Of a DNA stretch of 37,233 bases, positions 24,125 to 32,138 are shown piece by piece. Both the position numbers and the translations under genes were made by a program. The DNA is from Enterococcus songbeiensis. GTDB lineage: Bacteria > Bacillota > Bacilli > Lactobacillales > Enterococcaceae. A model generated the notes under the pieces. The model saw only the letters and a program-made list of their open reading frames with translations. It had not been told where the DNA came from and searched no databases. The stretch's first letter is position 1. Each line of letters opens with the position of its first letter. The DNA lies in NCBI RefSeq assembly GCF_005405265.1, contig NZ_BJDS01000023.1, forward strand, positions 1 through 37,233, in the 5' to 3' direction.

Positions 24125-25162
24125 ATGCGCAGTCAATTCAAAAAACAGCAACAATCGTCAACAATTATTTATGGTGAACCGCTTGCTGCCAGCCTACCGA
24201 CAGCAGCATTGTCCGGCAAACATGTACTTGTTGTAACCAATCAAAAATATTATGACCATTTTTTTGATAAAATCAGTCGAGTGTTGCAATCGGCGGAGGA
24301 TTTGGATTGGTATATCGTGACCAACCAAGTCTATTGTAATAATTTAAATGAAATGATGGATCTATTGTCCTTTTTAGAAAAATTTCCTGAAAATAAAGAG
24401 TATTTACTAATAGGGTTTGGCAATGAAGGCGTGATGCAGCTGGTAGGCTTTTTGCAACAGACGATTCGCATGCGAGGAAATTATTGGACGATTCCTGCAT
24501 CTGTTCGAGCTTTGGCAAGTTGTTTGACGGCTCATTCATCCATTGTAAAAAAAGGCAATCAAGCCATTTTACAAGTTAAAAATCTGCCGGAATTCATTTT
24601 TTATGATCAAACAATTTCGGAAGGTCAAAAAGATGGTAAGCTGGTGGATTTCCTAACCCTGATTCGTTGTGGTCTCGTTTGTGATTATCCTTTTTTACAA
24701 AACCTATACAGAAATTTTCCCACGAGTAATCAAATTGAAACGCGTTCATTTACCGCCTTATTGCAGGATGTGCTCCGTTTTTATCAGGAAACATCGGTTG
24801 AAACTTTCGGGTCGCTTTTTGAGCAGGCTTTTTATGAAACTGAGAATGGTCACTTGCTTTCGGCAAATATGAAACGATTGTACGGAGTGATTTTCCAGCT
24901 GCTTTGGAGTGACTGCGAGGTGCCATTGAATTTTCAATTGGAGAATTTTATGAAATGGCTAAGTCATCTAGGTTACCCGATCCATTTACCGCAACAGCTA
25001 TCCCTTAGTGAATATTGCGAAAACGTGGTAAAATTAAGTCAAAGAACCGATGCACCTATTGTATTGACTGCTATCGGAAAAATCGGCGGCAGAAAATTGC
25101 CGAGGGATGAGGCGTTAATCGCCATGATGCAAAAGTACCAACAAATTCTAAATAAGATTTGA
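24125..25162 (+). CDS. Degenerate AroB-like (3-dehydroquinate synthase family) protein, probably not catalytic
   Basis: This 345-residue protein can be aligned by eye to 3-dehydroquinate synthase. KHVLVVTNQKYYDHFFDKI corresponds to the N-terminal Rossmann start. YLLIGFGNEGVMQLVGFLQQ stands where AroB has the GGGVVGDLAGF loop. YWTIPASVRALASCLTAHSS stands where it has IPTTLLAQVDSSVGGK, and LPEFIFYDQTI where it has the P-x-VliD strand. Near the end PIVLTAIGKIGG matches the terminal FVLL-x-GIG. The glycine loop, the GGK lysine, the metal-binding glutamate (AEVIK becomes LTLIR) and the GHTFGHAIE histidines are all missing. It may be a pseudoenzyme with a new role. An extended -10 (TGATACACT, 24097-24105) lies upstream. 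ypiA starts eight bases downstream. Confidence 0.7.
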   Translation: MRSQFKKQQQSSTIIYGEPLAASLPTAALSGKHVLVVTNQKYYDHFFDKISRVLQSAEDLDWYIVTNQVYCNNLNEMMDLLSFLEKFPENKEYLLIGFGNEGVMQLVGFLQQTIRMRGNYWTIPASVRALASCLTAHSSIVKKGNQAILQVKNLPEFIFYDQTISEGQKDGKLVDFLTLIRCGLVCDYPFLQNLYRNFPTSNQIETRSFTALLQDVLRFYQETSVETFGSLFEQAFYETENGHLLSANMKRLYGVIFQLLWSDCEVPLNFQLENFMKWLSHLGYPIHLPQQLSLSEYCENVVKLSQRTDAPIVLTAIGKIGGRKLPRDEALIAMMQKYQQILNKI

Positions 25163-25170
25163 GGAAAACC

Positions 25171-26430
25171 ATGGAACAATCATACAGTGAACAAATGCTG
25201 ACGGCACTTGAAAATGAAGATCTCGTCGCTGCTCAGTTAGCATTTAATCAAGCATTAGTAAAAGATCAGCCGGAAGAGTTGGCACAATTAGGAGAACAAC
25301 TGCTGCAATTGGGTTTTTTGGAAGAAGCACAGCAGCTATTTGAGCGTCTCGTAGAACAAACAAAAAGTCCGGAATTTTATCTGCCTTTAGCAGAAATCGC
25401 CATTGAGAATGATCAGATTGACACCGCATTTGAGTTCATTGAAAAAATTCCTAAAGACAATGATTTTTATCCAGAAGCACTGTTGCTTTCAGCGGATTTG
25501 TATCAGGTTTTGGGAATACCGGAAGTCAGCGAAGCAAAATTGAATGAAGCTGCAAAATTATTGCCGGATGAACCATTGATTCAGTTTGCATTGGCAGAAT
25601 TATATTTTACAACGGAGCGTTTTTCAGAGGCTGCGACACTTTATCAGATGTTGTTGGCTGCAAAAGTCAAAGAAATGGCAAATGTCTCGTTGGAGGAACG
25701 TCTTGGTAGTGCCCTTAGCTTAGAAGGGAAGTTTGAAGAAGCTGTCGTGCATATGGAAAAAGCTTTGCAGGAAGAAGTCACTGATGATCGACTGTTTCAA
25801 ACAGCTTTTGTTTATTTGCAATTAAAAGAAAATCAGCAAGCCATCCACTATTTGCAACAGCTGCGGACATTAAATCCTCAGTATCAGTCTTTATATCTGT
25901 ATTTGGCGCAAGCATTACAGGAAGAAGAGCTGTTGGAGGAAGCGCAGGAAGTAATTGAAGAAGGGTTAAAGGAAAATCCTTTCCAAATCGATTTTTATCA
26001 ATTTGCATCAGAAAATGCCTTTCGATTGCATGAAGAAGAAAAGGCAGAGAAATTTTTGATTCAAGCATTGGAAATCGGTGAAAAAACCGATGAAACGTTA
26101 TTGATGCTCAGCAATCTGTATCTTAAAGAAGAACGATTCGATGAGGTAGTCACAACGATCGAAAAGATGGAAAACCCCGATGATGCGTTTGCACAATGGA
26201 ATTTGGCACATGCCTACAATGAATTAGAAGATTTTACCGAAGCAGCTATACATTATGAACAAGCCAATGTTTCATTGCAGCATGAACCGGAATTTATGAA
26301 GGAATATGGACTCTTTTTACGAGAAGAAGGACGATTAGCTGAGGCACTTTCGTTGTTTACCCATTATTTAAGCCATGAACCGGGAGATTTGGAGGTCCAA
26401 TCGATTATTGACGCCTTAACAGAAGGATAG
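25171..26430 (+). CDS. ypiA: Tetratricopeptide-repeat protein, YpiA-like
   Basis: This 419-residue protein consists almost wholly of TPR helix pairs. Repeated patterns such as PEEALLLSADLYQVLGI-like units, FALAELYFTTERFSEAATLY, QTAFVYLQLKENQQAIHYL and WNLAHAYNELEDFTEAAIHY are visible from about residue 20 to the C-terminus. There is no signal peptide or enzyme motif, so it is a cytoplasmic scaffold of unknown partners. In Bacillus ypiA precedes ypiB downstream of the aro genes; here an AroB-like protein precedes it, the same context in reduced form. The start ATG 25171 has GAGG six bases upstream. Confidence 0.88.
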   Translation: MEQSYSEQMLTALENEDLVAAQLAFNQALVKDQPEELAQLGEQLLQLGFLEEAQQLFERLVEQTKSPEFYLPLAEIAIENDQIDTAFEFIEKIPKDNDFYPEALLLSADLYQVLGIPEVSEAKLNEAAKLLPDEPLIQFALAELYFTTERFSEAATLYQMLLAAKVKEMANVSLEERLGSALSLEGKFEEAVVHMEKALQEEVTDDRLFQTAFVYLQLKENQQAIHYLQQLRTLNPQYQSLYLYLAQALQEEELLEEAQEVIEEGLKENPFQIDFYQFASENAFRLHEEEKAEKFLIQALEIGEKTDETLLMLSNLYLKEERFDEVVTTIEKMENPDDAFAQWNLAHAYNELEDFTEAAIHYEQANVSLQHEPEFMKEYGLFLREEGRLAEALSLFTHYLSHEPGDLEVQSIIDALTEG

Positions 26431-26439
26431 GTGAGGACA

Positions 26440-27030
26440 ATGGTTGTAACTATCAAAGAAAAAAAGAATTTTCTAAACTGGTTTGTTGCGAATGCTTCAT
26501 TTAGTCGGCGGGAAGTATCTTGGATTTTGAATTATTTAATCAACCACGAGTCGATTTTGCAAAATGTTCATTTTGTTGAAGGAGTCAAAATGACTAACCG
26601 TGGATTGCAGATTCGCGAGGTATCCTTTAGTGGGGAACCGTTGACTTTGCAAATTGATGGGCAACGATTTCACGACAGCGATCAGATTTTTCATGAGATT
26701 CGTTTAAATTGGAAAGAACCGCTTTATATTGAGTGTCTATTTAAAAATGCCTGGAATCAACCGGCCTATCTTTCGGTACTGGAGGATAACCCCTATTTGC
26801 GATGGAACGATATCGTAAGTGAAGGAATCATCGATCGCATCGATACTTATTTGAAGCAGGAAGAGATCCAAGCGCAAATTCGCTTGCTGTATCAGCAAAT
26901 CGATGCCGCTTTGGAAGCAGGGGACAAAAATGCCTTCTTTGAATTATCAGATGAAGTCAATCGCGAATTGTTACGATTGCGTGAAGCAAATGGAAATCAC
27001 TCCCAACTTTTAGAAGACAATCCAAAATAA
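26440..27030 (+). CDS. ypiB: YpiB / UPF0302 family protein
   Basis: This 196-residue protein matches the YpiB family: an N-terminal domain with FLNWFVANASFSRREVSWIL and LINHESILQNVHFVEGV, and a helical C-terminal domain (about 135-190: IDRIDTYLKQEEIQAQIRLL). Biochemical function is not established. The start is ATG 26440 with AGGTGA five bases before it; GTG 26431 directly after the ypiA stop is the alternative. It is the last gene of the AroB-like/ypiA/ypiB unit and is followed by a large terminator. Confidence 0.85.
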   Translation: MVVTIKEKKNFLNWFVANASFSRREVSWILNYLINHESILQNVHFVEGVKMTNRGLQIREVSFSGEPLTLQIDGQRFHDSDQIFHEIRLNWKEPLYIECLFKNAWNQPAYLSVLEDNPYLRWNDIVSEGIIDRIDTYLKQEEIQAQIRLLYQQIDAALEAGDKNAFFELSDEVNRELLRLREANGNHSQLLEDNPK

Positions 27031-27033
27031 AAG

Positions 27034-27106
27034 ACAAGAGCTTTTACAGTTTCCGTCAATCGGCTGGATAAATCCGGCAGGAAGCTGTCAAAAGCTCTTG
27101 TTTTAA
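27034..27106. terminator. Large bidirectional terminator between ypiB and yitT
   Basis: ACAAGAGCTTTT (27034-27045) pairs with AAAAGCTCTTGT (27090-27101). Further in are CAG/CTG and TTCC/GGAA, then GGAT/ATCC around AA. The result is a very long interrupted stem with T-rich sequence after each end, between convergent genes. Confidence 0.85.
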
Positions 27107-28006
27107 TTACTCTGTTTTTGTACCATTTGGCGTTTTTCGCTTGAATAAGGCGTTCTTCGGCTTCATGTAGGTAAAACCCTCACCTTCGACTTCATGGACG
27201 TTGATGATGGAAACAAAGGCCCGTTCATCAAATTCATGAACAATGCGTTTAACCTCAGAAATTTCCCGTGCGCTGACCACCATATAAATGATTTTCTTTT
27301 CTACACCGGAAAAACCGCCTTCGCCTTTGATGTAGCTGACACCCCGTTGTAATTCAGACATTAGGACAGGGGTAATTTGCTCAGTGAAATTGGAAATAAT
27401 CAAGACACCCTTTGCCGAGTACCCGCCGTCTAGGATCGTATCGACGATTCGAGAAAAAACATAAGAAAAAATGAGGGTGTACATCATTCGTTGCAGGTCA
27501 ATATATGTTAAGGAGGCTGTCAGAACGAGGATGTCAAAAAAGAATAAGGAACGCCCCATCGTGATTCCAAATTTTTGCTCCAGCACGCGTGCTAGAACAT
27601 CACTACCTCCTGTCGTTCCCCCTACGCGATAAATAATCCCACTGCCGATGCCGGCAAATAATCCTGCAATGAGAGCGGCAATCAACAAATCGTGTTGAAT
27701 GTCGATACTAAAAGAAATATGCTGCCAGAAAAAAAGCCAGCCGGAAAGAGCCACTGTTCCAATAATCGTATAAAAAAAAGACCTTCTTCCCAATATTTTT
27801 CCGCCTAATAAAATGATCGGAATATTTAGTATCAAAGTACTTAATGCCGGATTGATTCCAAACAGTGCCCGCAGAATCAGAGTGATCCCCGTCACGCCGC
27901 CTTCTGCCAAACTATTGGGAATATTGAAATAAATCAGACCGAAAGCATAAATAAGTGTTCCCAGTAAAATGATCAGTGTATCTTTGATTGTTCTTGAAAA
28001 ATCCAT
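27107..28006 (-). CDS. YitT family membrane protein
   Basis: This 299-residue protein has an N-terminal membrane domain of about five segments and a C-terminal soluble DUF2179 domain (about 215-285: SAKGVLIISNFTEQITPVLM, then YMVVSAREISEVKRIVHEFD). Family motifs are NIPNSLAEGGVTGITLIL and RVGGTTGGSDVLARVLEQKF. The transported or sensed molecule is not known for this family. The start is ATG 28006, with GGAG nine bases upstream; an in-frame start at 28027 would add seven residues. Confidence 0.9.
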   Translation of the reverse strand: MDFSRTIKDTLIILLGTLIYAFGLIYFNIPNSLAEGGVTGITLILRALFGINPALSTLILNIPIILLGGKILGRRSFFYTIIGTVALSGWLFFWQHISFSIDIQHDLLIAALIAGLFAGIGSGIIYRVGGTTGGSDVLARVLEQKFGITMGRSLFFFDILVLTASLTYIDLQRMMYTLIFSYVFSRIVDTILDGGYSAKGVLIISNFTEQITPVLMSELQRGVSYIKGEGGFSGVEKKIIYMVVSAREISEVKRIVHEFDERAFVSIINVHEVEGEGFTYMKPKNALFKRKTPNGTKTE

Positions 28007-28040
28007 GAAATCACGCTCCAGTTGCAACTAATGTAGCTTT

Positions 28041-28069
28041 AATGTAGCACGAAAAAAAATTCTTCACAA
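28041..28069 (-). promoter_or_regulatory. yitT promoter
   Basis: On the minus strand TTGTGA (28069-28064) and TACATT (28046-28041) are 17 bases apart, with an extended TGC before the -10. Confidence 0.65.
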
Positions 28070-28140
28070 TCATTCTGTTGTTCTATGCTAGGAAAAAGAG
28101 TCTACTTTTGATAAGATAAAGGAAAATAGAGGTGAAAAAA

Positions 28141-28509
28141 GTGACAGAAAAACGATCATTGGTTTCCATGCAAGAAGAAGTAGATACCTATATCCAACAA
28201 TTCAAAACCGGCTATTTCAGCCCATTGGCGCAAATGGCTCGTTTGACAGAAGAAGTTGGCGAACTGGCGCGAGAGATCAATCATTATCACGGGGAAAAAG
28301 CCAAGAAAGATTCGGAAGGACAAAAAACCGTTGCGGAAGAATTAGGGGATGTATTGTTTGTCACTTTGATCATGGCCAATTCATTGAACATCGACTTGAC
28401 TGAGGTATTCGAAGAAAATATGGAGAAATTCAATCGGCGGGATCGCTATCGTTTTGAACGCAAAGATGGAAAAACCGCAGAAATGGAAAAAAACGATGAA
28501 ATTAAATAA
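28141..28509 (+). CDS. ypjD: MazG-like nucleotide pyrophosphohydrolase (YpjD type)
   Basis: This 122-residue single-domain all-alpha NTP pyrophosphatase has the metal-binding pairs EEVGE (in ARLTEEVGELAREINHYHGE) and EELGD (in AEELGDVLFVTLIMANS). The stretch GYFSPLAQMARLTEE is typical of Bacillus YpjD, which also lies shortly before cca. It likely hydrolyses noncanonical or excess nucleoside triphosphates; the substrate is not readable. The start GTG 28141 follows GAGGTGA by five bases; GTG 28132 lies inside that site. The end overlaps cca by 14 bases. Confidence 0.88.
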   Translation: MTEKRSLVSMQEEVDTYIQQFKTGYFSPLAQMARLTEEVGELAREINHYHGEKAKKDSEGQKTVAEELGDVLFVTLIMANSLNIDLTEVFEENMEKFNRRDRYRFERKDGKTAEMEKNDEIK

Positions 28510-29707
28510 ATTACCGGAAGAATTTACAAAAGCTTCGCCCGTTTTGAAACAAATCGAAGAAGCTGGTTATGAGGCATATTTTGTTGGTGGGAGCGTTCGG
28601 GATGCATTGTTGGGACAACCAATCCATGACGTAGATATTGCGACCAGTGCTTTTCCTGCAGAAATCAAAGAAATTTTTAAACGGACCATCGACATTGGGA
28701 TTGAACATGGGACCGTGCTGGTTCTTCATGAAGAGGAACAATATGAGATCACAACTTTTCGAACAGAATCAACCTATCAGGATTTTCGGCGACCAGACCA
28801 TGTAGAGTTTGTTCGTTCCTTAGCAGAAGATCTGAAAAGGCGAGATTTCACGATCAACGCCTTTGCTTTAAAAGAAGATCATACGATTATTGATTTGTTC
28901 GATGGCTTATCGGATTTGGATCAAAAAGTCTTGCGAGCAGTAGGCAACCCTCATGAACGGTTTCATGAAGATGCGTTACGCATGATGCGAGGCCTGCGAT
29001 TTATCAGCCAACTGGGTTTTGAGATGGAGCAGGAAACTTTTTCAGCCATTTATGAGAACCATGCCTTGTTAGAAAAAATTTCCATTGAACGAATTTATAT
29101 CGAATTCAATAAATTGCTTTTAGGAAATTACCGAACCCGAGCAATCAAGAACTTTGTTGAAACTGAATGCTATCAGTATTGCCCAGGATTCAGGGACAAG
29201 GGAGCAGAGCTGCTGAATTTTGCTGATTTACCTCCCCAAAAAATTGCGACGGAAGCTCAGGCATGGGCGTTATTATTGGATCAGCTTTTAGTGAAAGCGG
29301 AAGAAATTCGTTCCTTTTTAAAAAAATGGAAAGCTTCCAATGAACTGATTACTCATACTCAAGCGATTTTTCGCGGGATGCAGCTTCGCAAAGATCATTT
29401 TTGGCAACCATTAGAACTTTATCATCTTGGCAGTTTTGCTTTATCAGCAGAAGAAATGATGCCATATTTTTCGGTCGAATCCGACCAAATGGCAGTGGAG
29501 GCAGCGTTAGATGATTTACCCATCCGTTCATTAAAGGACCTCGCCATCAACGGACGGGATTTATTGACGACCTTTGATTTAAAATCCGGAAAATGGGTCA
29601 AAGAAGTGTTGACGTGCTGCGAAGAAGCCGTGGTATTAAGAAAAATTAAAAATACACGTTCTACTTTGATTGAATTTGCAAAAAAACAGTTGGAGGAAGA
29701 AAAATGA
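28496..29707 (+). CDS. cca: CCA-adding tRNA nucleotidyltransferase
   Basis: This 403-residue class II nucleotidyltransferase builds or repairs the CCA end of tRNAs. Motif A is YFVGGSVRDALLGQPIHDVD, with catalytic D45 and D47. Then come RRDFTINAFA (motif B), FHEDALRMMRGLRF (motif C/D, amino-acid-templated base recognition) and helical body and tail domains. Length is normal for Firmicutes. The start ATG 28496 lies within ypjD (14-base overlap) with only a weak GGAA ribosome binding site, implying coupling. The stop overlaps the thioesterase start as ATGA. Confidence 0.94.
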   Translation: MKLNKLPEEFTKASPVLKQIEEAGYEAYFVGGSVRDALLGQPIHDVDIATSAFPAEIKEIFKRTIDIGIEHGTVLVLHEEEQYEITTFRTESTYQDFRRPDHVEFVRSLAEDLKRRDFTINAFALKEDHTIIDLFDGLSDLDQKVLRAVGNPHERFHEDALRMMRGLRFISQLGFEMEQETFSAIYENHALLEKISIERIYIEFNKLLLGNYRTRAIKNFVETECYQYCPGFRDKGAELLNFADLPPQKIATEAQAWALLLDQLLVKAEEIRSFLKKWKASNELITHTQAIFRGMQLRKDHFWQPLELYHLGSFALSAEEMMPYFSVESDQMAVEAALDDLPIRSLKDLAINGRDLLTTFDLKSGKWVKEVLTCCEEAVVLRKIKNTRSTLIEFAKKQLEEEK

Positions 29708-30063
29708 ATCCCACCAAAGAATTTACCGTCACTCCTGAATTTACCGCTTTAGCAGTTGGTTCAGGAGGACTAGACGTTTTAGCGACACCAGCCCTAGTGA
29801 CAATGATTGAAAATACGTGTTATAATTACCTTGAAGAACTTCTGAGTAAAGAGGAAACCAGTGTTGGTGTCCAAATCACGCTTCATCATATTGCCCCTTC
29901 AAAGGTGGGTGCGCAGATTCAAATTGTGGTGAATACCATCACGGACGAAGGAAAAAAAGTCGGATTTCAGTTTGAAGCTTTTGAGAATGGTCGAGTAATC
30001 GCCCGTGGGGAGCATCAGCGAGTGATTGTAAATACTCAGAAATTTTTATCAAAACTTTCGTAA
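29704..30063 (+). CDS. Hotdog-fold thioesterase, FlK-like
   Basis: This 119-residue single hotdog domain has the pattern GSGGLDVLATPALVTMIENT, the candidate catalytic E36, then VGVQITLHHIAPSKVGAQIQ with H61/H62. This arrangement resembles fluoroacetyl-CoA thioesterase FlK and its many uncharacterised relatives, in which Thr, Glu and His act together; fluoroacetate activity should not be assumed. The likely substrate is an acyl-CoA. Its ATG overlaps the cca stop by four bases, so it is translated from the ypjD-cca transcript. Confidence 0.82.
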   Translation: MNPTKEFTVTPEFTALAVGSGGLDVLATPALVTMIENTCYNYLEELLSKEETSVGVQITLHHIAPSKVGAQIQIVVNTITDEGKKVGFQFEAFENGRVIARGEHQRVIVNTQKFLSKLS

Positions 30064-30071
30064 TGTAAGCA

Positions 30072-30101
30072 TTATCTAAACGATTGTGCATTAGGTATGC
30101 T
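30072..30101 (+). promoter_or_regulatory. Promoter of the 150-aa unknown gene
   Basis: TTATCT (30072-30077) and TATGCT (30096-30101) are 18 bases apart. An overlapping TACACT at 30101-30106, extended by TGC, is an alternative -10. Confidence 0.45.
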
Positions 30102-30140
30102 ACACTAAAAACGTAAAACATAAAGTGAGGAGATCAAAAT

Positions 30141-30593
30141 ATGTCAAGAGAAATGAAAGCACTAAAATTTTACTTTAGAAATGGAGAAACATGGACGATT
30201 GAACGTCGTCACATCGGTGATCTATGGATCAAACAAATTACGACTAGTTATGGACGAATCAATGGAAGCGAATTCGTAGAAATCCATCCATGTGCTGGTT
30301 TTAAAATTGAAATTTTCCAAGAAGGCGATCATGTTGCTACGCAAGATATCAATCTTGGCGGTTTGGAATTAGGCATGTTTTCTCGAGCATTAAAATATGA
30401 AGACATCGAACGGATGGAAATTTTATTCCGCACGGGAACCCCAGATTTAGTTTACTTCCCATACAAAGACAAAGATACAGAAGGATTGGATAATGTTTAT
30501 CAATCCACAAAAGTCAGTGAAAAAACAAAGAGTCTATATATCGTAATCGATCCAACGCAAACTGTTGATGAAGTTTATGGTGAATTTTTTTAA
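30141..30593 (+). CDS. Conserved-looking hypothetical protein
   Basis: This 150-residue soluble protein is not recognised. It has no signal peptide, membrane segment, cysteine motif or P-loop; only one cysteine (in EIHPCAGFKIE) is present. The sequence alternates short beta-like strands with charged turns (ALKFYFRNGETWTIERRHIG; ILFRTGTPDLVYFPYKDKD), suggesting a beta-rich fold. A good ribosome binding site (GTGAGGAG), its own promoter and a strong terminator argue that it is a real single gene. No function is proposed. Confidence 0.8.
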   Translation: MSREMKALKFYFRNGETWTIERRHIGDLWIKQITTSYGRINGSEFVEIHPCAGFKIEIFQEGDHVATQDINLGGLELGMFSRALKYEDIERMEILFRTGTPDLVYFPYKDKDTEGLDNVYQSTKVSEKTKSLYIVIDPTQTVDEVYGEFF

Positions 30594-30605
30594 TTAGACT
30601 GCAGT

Positions 30606-30645
30606 AAGAATTGATCCGAGCGAAGATGTTCGGATCAATTCTTTT
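30606..30645 (+). terminator. Strong terminator after the 150-aa gene
   Basis: AAGAATTGATCCGA (30606-30619) pairs perfectly over 14 bases with TCGGATCAATTCTT (30630-30643), and the second arm ends in T-rich sequence. Confidence 0.88.
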
Positions 30646-30783
30646 AATTTTGAAATTTTTTTCGTCAAGTAAAACTACTTAACAAAATCCATAAAAAGAC
30701 TAGCGTTCACGAAAAAAACATGATATTATATTTAGGTCTGAGAGAGATCTTGGAGAATGCTAGTGAATAGGGGAGGGAAAACA

Positions 30784-30933
30784 ATGCGCGTAAACATCAC
30801 ATTAGAATGCACTTCTTGCAAAGAACGCAATTATCTAACAAGCAAAAACAAACGTAACAGCCCTGACCGCTTGGAAAAGAAAAAATATTGCCCACGCGAA
30901 AGAAAAGTTACTTTACATCGTGAAACTAAATAA
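30784..30933 (+). CDS. rpmG: 50S ribosomal protein L33, zinc ribbon with one cysteine lost
   Basis: This 49-residue protein is too short to stand out as an ORF but is unmistakable: [19 protein letters not shown] at the start, [20 protein letters not shown], then VTLHRETK. C9 and C12 form the first knuckle. The second has C36 only, because the expected CPxC reads CPRE. It is thus intermediate between zinc-binding and zinc-free L33. The ATG 30784 is preceded by GGGAGGG. Upstream there is a plausible promoter (TTCACG 30706-30711, TATTTA 30729-30734), and a terminator follows. Further L33 copies are expected elsewhere. Confidence 0.95.
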   Translation: MRVNITLECTSCKERNYLTSKNKRNSPDRLEKKKYCPRERKVTLHRETK

Positions 30934-30944
30934 TTTTTATTTGG

Positions 30945-30983
30945 CACTTGAAACCTGTTTTTACGGCGTTTCAAGTGTTTTTT
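30945..30983 (+). terminator. Terminator after rpmG
   Basis: CACTTGAAAC (30945-30954) pairs perfectly with GTTTCAAGTG (30968-30977), followed by six T residues. Confidence 0.92.
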
Positions 30984-31003
30984 ATTTGTTAACCGATAGA
31001 AAA

Positions 31004-31038
31004 TAAAAAAATCCGCTCATCATCGACAAACGGATTTT
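31004..31038 (-). terminator. Terminator of the iron-binding lipoprotein gene
   Basis: Read on the minus strand, AAAATCCG (31038-31031) pairs with CGGATTTT (31015-31008), followed by further T-rich sequence. It lies just after the minus-strand stop codon. Confidence 0.82.
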
Positions 31039-31070
31039 CTAAGAGAAAGTAGATAAAAATCTGTATAAAC

Positions 31071-31997
31071 TTAGTTGAGTTTTTCTTGAATATCCTCAAC
31101 CATCTGAGTATAGGCGATTGGTCCATTGTAGAGCCAACTGCTCTCAGGTCCAAATTCCCACAAATGATTGTTTTTGACTGCGGGGATGTTTTGCCAAATT
31201 TGATCGTCAAACATGGCAGCACCCGTGTCACTATTAACAAGAATCAAATAATCTGCATCAAGCTGAGCGAGTTTTTCTAATGAGACTGCGGACCAGTCAG
31301 AAGTTGCTGATTGACTGATTTCCTTGGTGAGATTGGGTACTTCAAAGCCTAATTGGTCATAAAGTAAATTACCGCTGGAGCGGTTTTCAGCGACCATGAA
31401 GGCAGAATTGTTGGTCACCCATAAAACGGCAGCCGATTTTCCGGCAATTTTGTCTTTTAATTCTTCTTTTGCTTGTTTCACAAGAGCTTCGTAATCTGTG
31501 ATCACTTGGTCTCCTTGTTCACTTTTATCCAGAACGTCGGCAATATCTTTTAATTTTTCCTGCCAGGTGACATCCTCACCATTTTTTACTACATAGGTTG
31601 GCGCGATTTTATTGTATTCTGCATATTTGCCGCCTTCGACCATCGAATTGGATTCAATCAGCAGCAAATCTGGTTCAAAACTCAATACGTCTTCATACGG
31701 CAGATCAAAATTGATTGTCGGAACATCTTTTAATCCTTCTTGTAAATAGGTTTGAATGGATCCACTGCCAACTGTCCATTGGGCAACTGGTTTAACGTCA
31801 AGAGCAACGAGGTAATCTTCCAGATAGCTGCCGATGATCCGTTTCGGGTTGTTCGGGATAGCTACTTTGTGATCCAAAGCATCGGTTTTTGTTTCACTTT
31901 TTTCAGTAGAATCATTTTTTTGAGAGCTGCAACCGGCAAAGACGAGGGTGCTTAATAAAAGTACAGGCAGAATCATTTTTCTTGTTATTTTTTTCAT
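31071..31997 (-). CDS. Iron(III)-siderophore ABC transporter, binding lipoprotein (FecB/FhuD-like)
   Basis: This 308-residue protein has a lipoprotein signal (KKITRKMILPVLLLSTL) and lipobox VFAGC, so it is anchored outside the membrane. The fold is that of class III/helical-backbone metal-chelate binding proteins (NPKRIIGSYLEDYLVALDVK; then FEPDLLLIESN, SAAVLWVTNNSAFMVAENRS and IPAVKNNHLWEFG). It captures a ferric chelate for the permease encoded divergently at 32-35 kb. The ligand (hydroxamate, catecholate or citrate type) cannot be read. The start ATG 31997 has AAAGGA eight bases upstream, within the longer frame from 32066. A Fur-like box precedes it. Confidence 0.9.
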   Translation of the reverse strand: MKKITRKMILPVLLLSTLVFAGCSSQKNDSTEKSETKTDALDHKVAIPNNPKRIIGSYLEDYLVALDVKPVAQWTVGSGSIQTYLQEGLKDVPTINFDLPYEDVLSFEPDLLLIESNSMVEGGKYAEYNKIAPTYVVKNGEDVTWQEKLKDIADVLDKSEQGDQVITDYEALVKQAKEELKDKIAGKSAAVLWVTNNSAFMVAENRSSGNLLYDQLGFEVPNLTKEISQSATSDWSAVSLEKLAQLDADYLILVNSDTGAAMFDDQIWQNIPAVKNNHLWEFGPESSWLYNGPIAYTQMVEDIQEKLN

Positions 31998-32016
31998 CTT
32001 GGATTCCTTTCGTAAA

Positions 32017-32031
32017 TGAGAACTGTTATCA
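32017..32031 (-). promoter_or_regulatory. Fur box upstream of the binding lipoprotein gene
   Basis: TGAGAACTGTTATCA matches the 7-1-7 Fur consensus TGATAATnATTATCA at 11 of 14 positions. It adjoins a TATAAT hexamer on the minus strand (32037-32032). Binding there would block leftward transcription under iron sufficiency. Confidence 0.75.
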
Positions 32032-32109
32032 ATTATAAATACTAACAAACTCAAGGGGAAAGTCAATCATTACTTTCTATTAAATCCTGTAAAATCAATT
32101 CTTCTCCTA

Positions 32110-32138
32110 TTGACGAATGAAAAAAATAAGGGGATAAT
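32110..32138 (+). promoter_or_regulatory. Promoter of the iron transporter operon
   Basis: TTGACG (32110-32115) and GATAAT (32133-32138) are 17 bases apart. The Fur box starts at the next base. Confidence 0.78.

Noticed and set aside
29704-30063. Fluoroacetate resistance gene
   Set aside because: The FlK-like pattern is shared by many uncharacterised acyl-CoA thioesterases, and nothing nearby relates to organofluorine metabolism.
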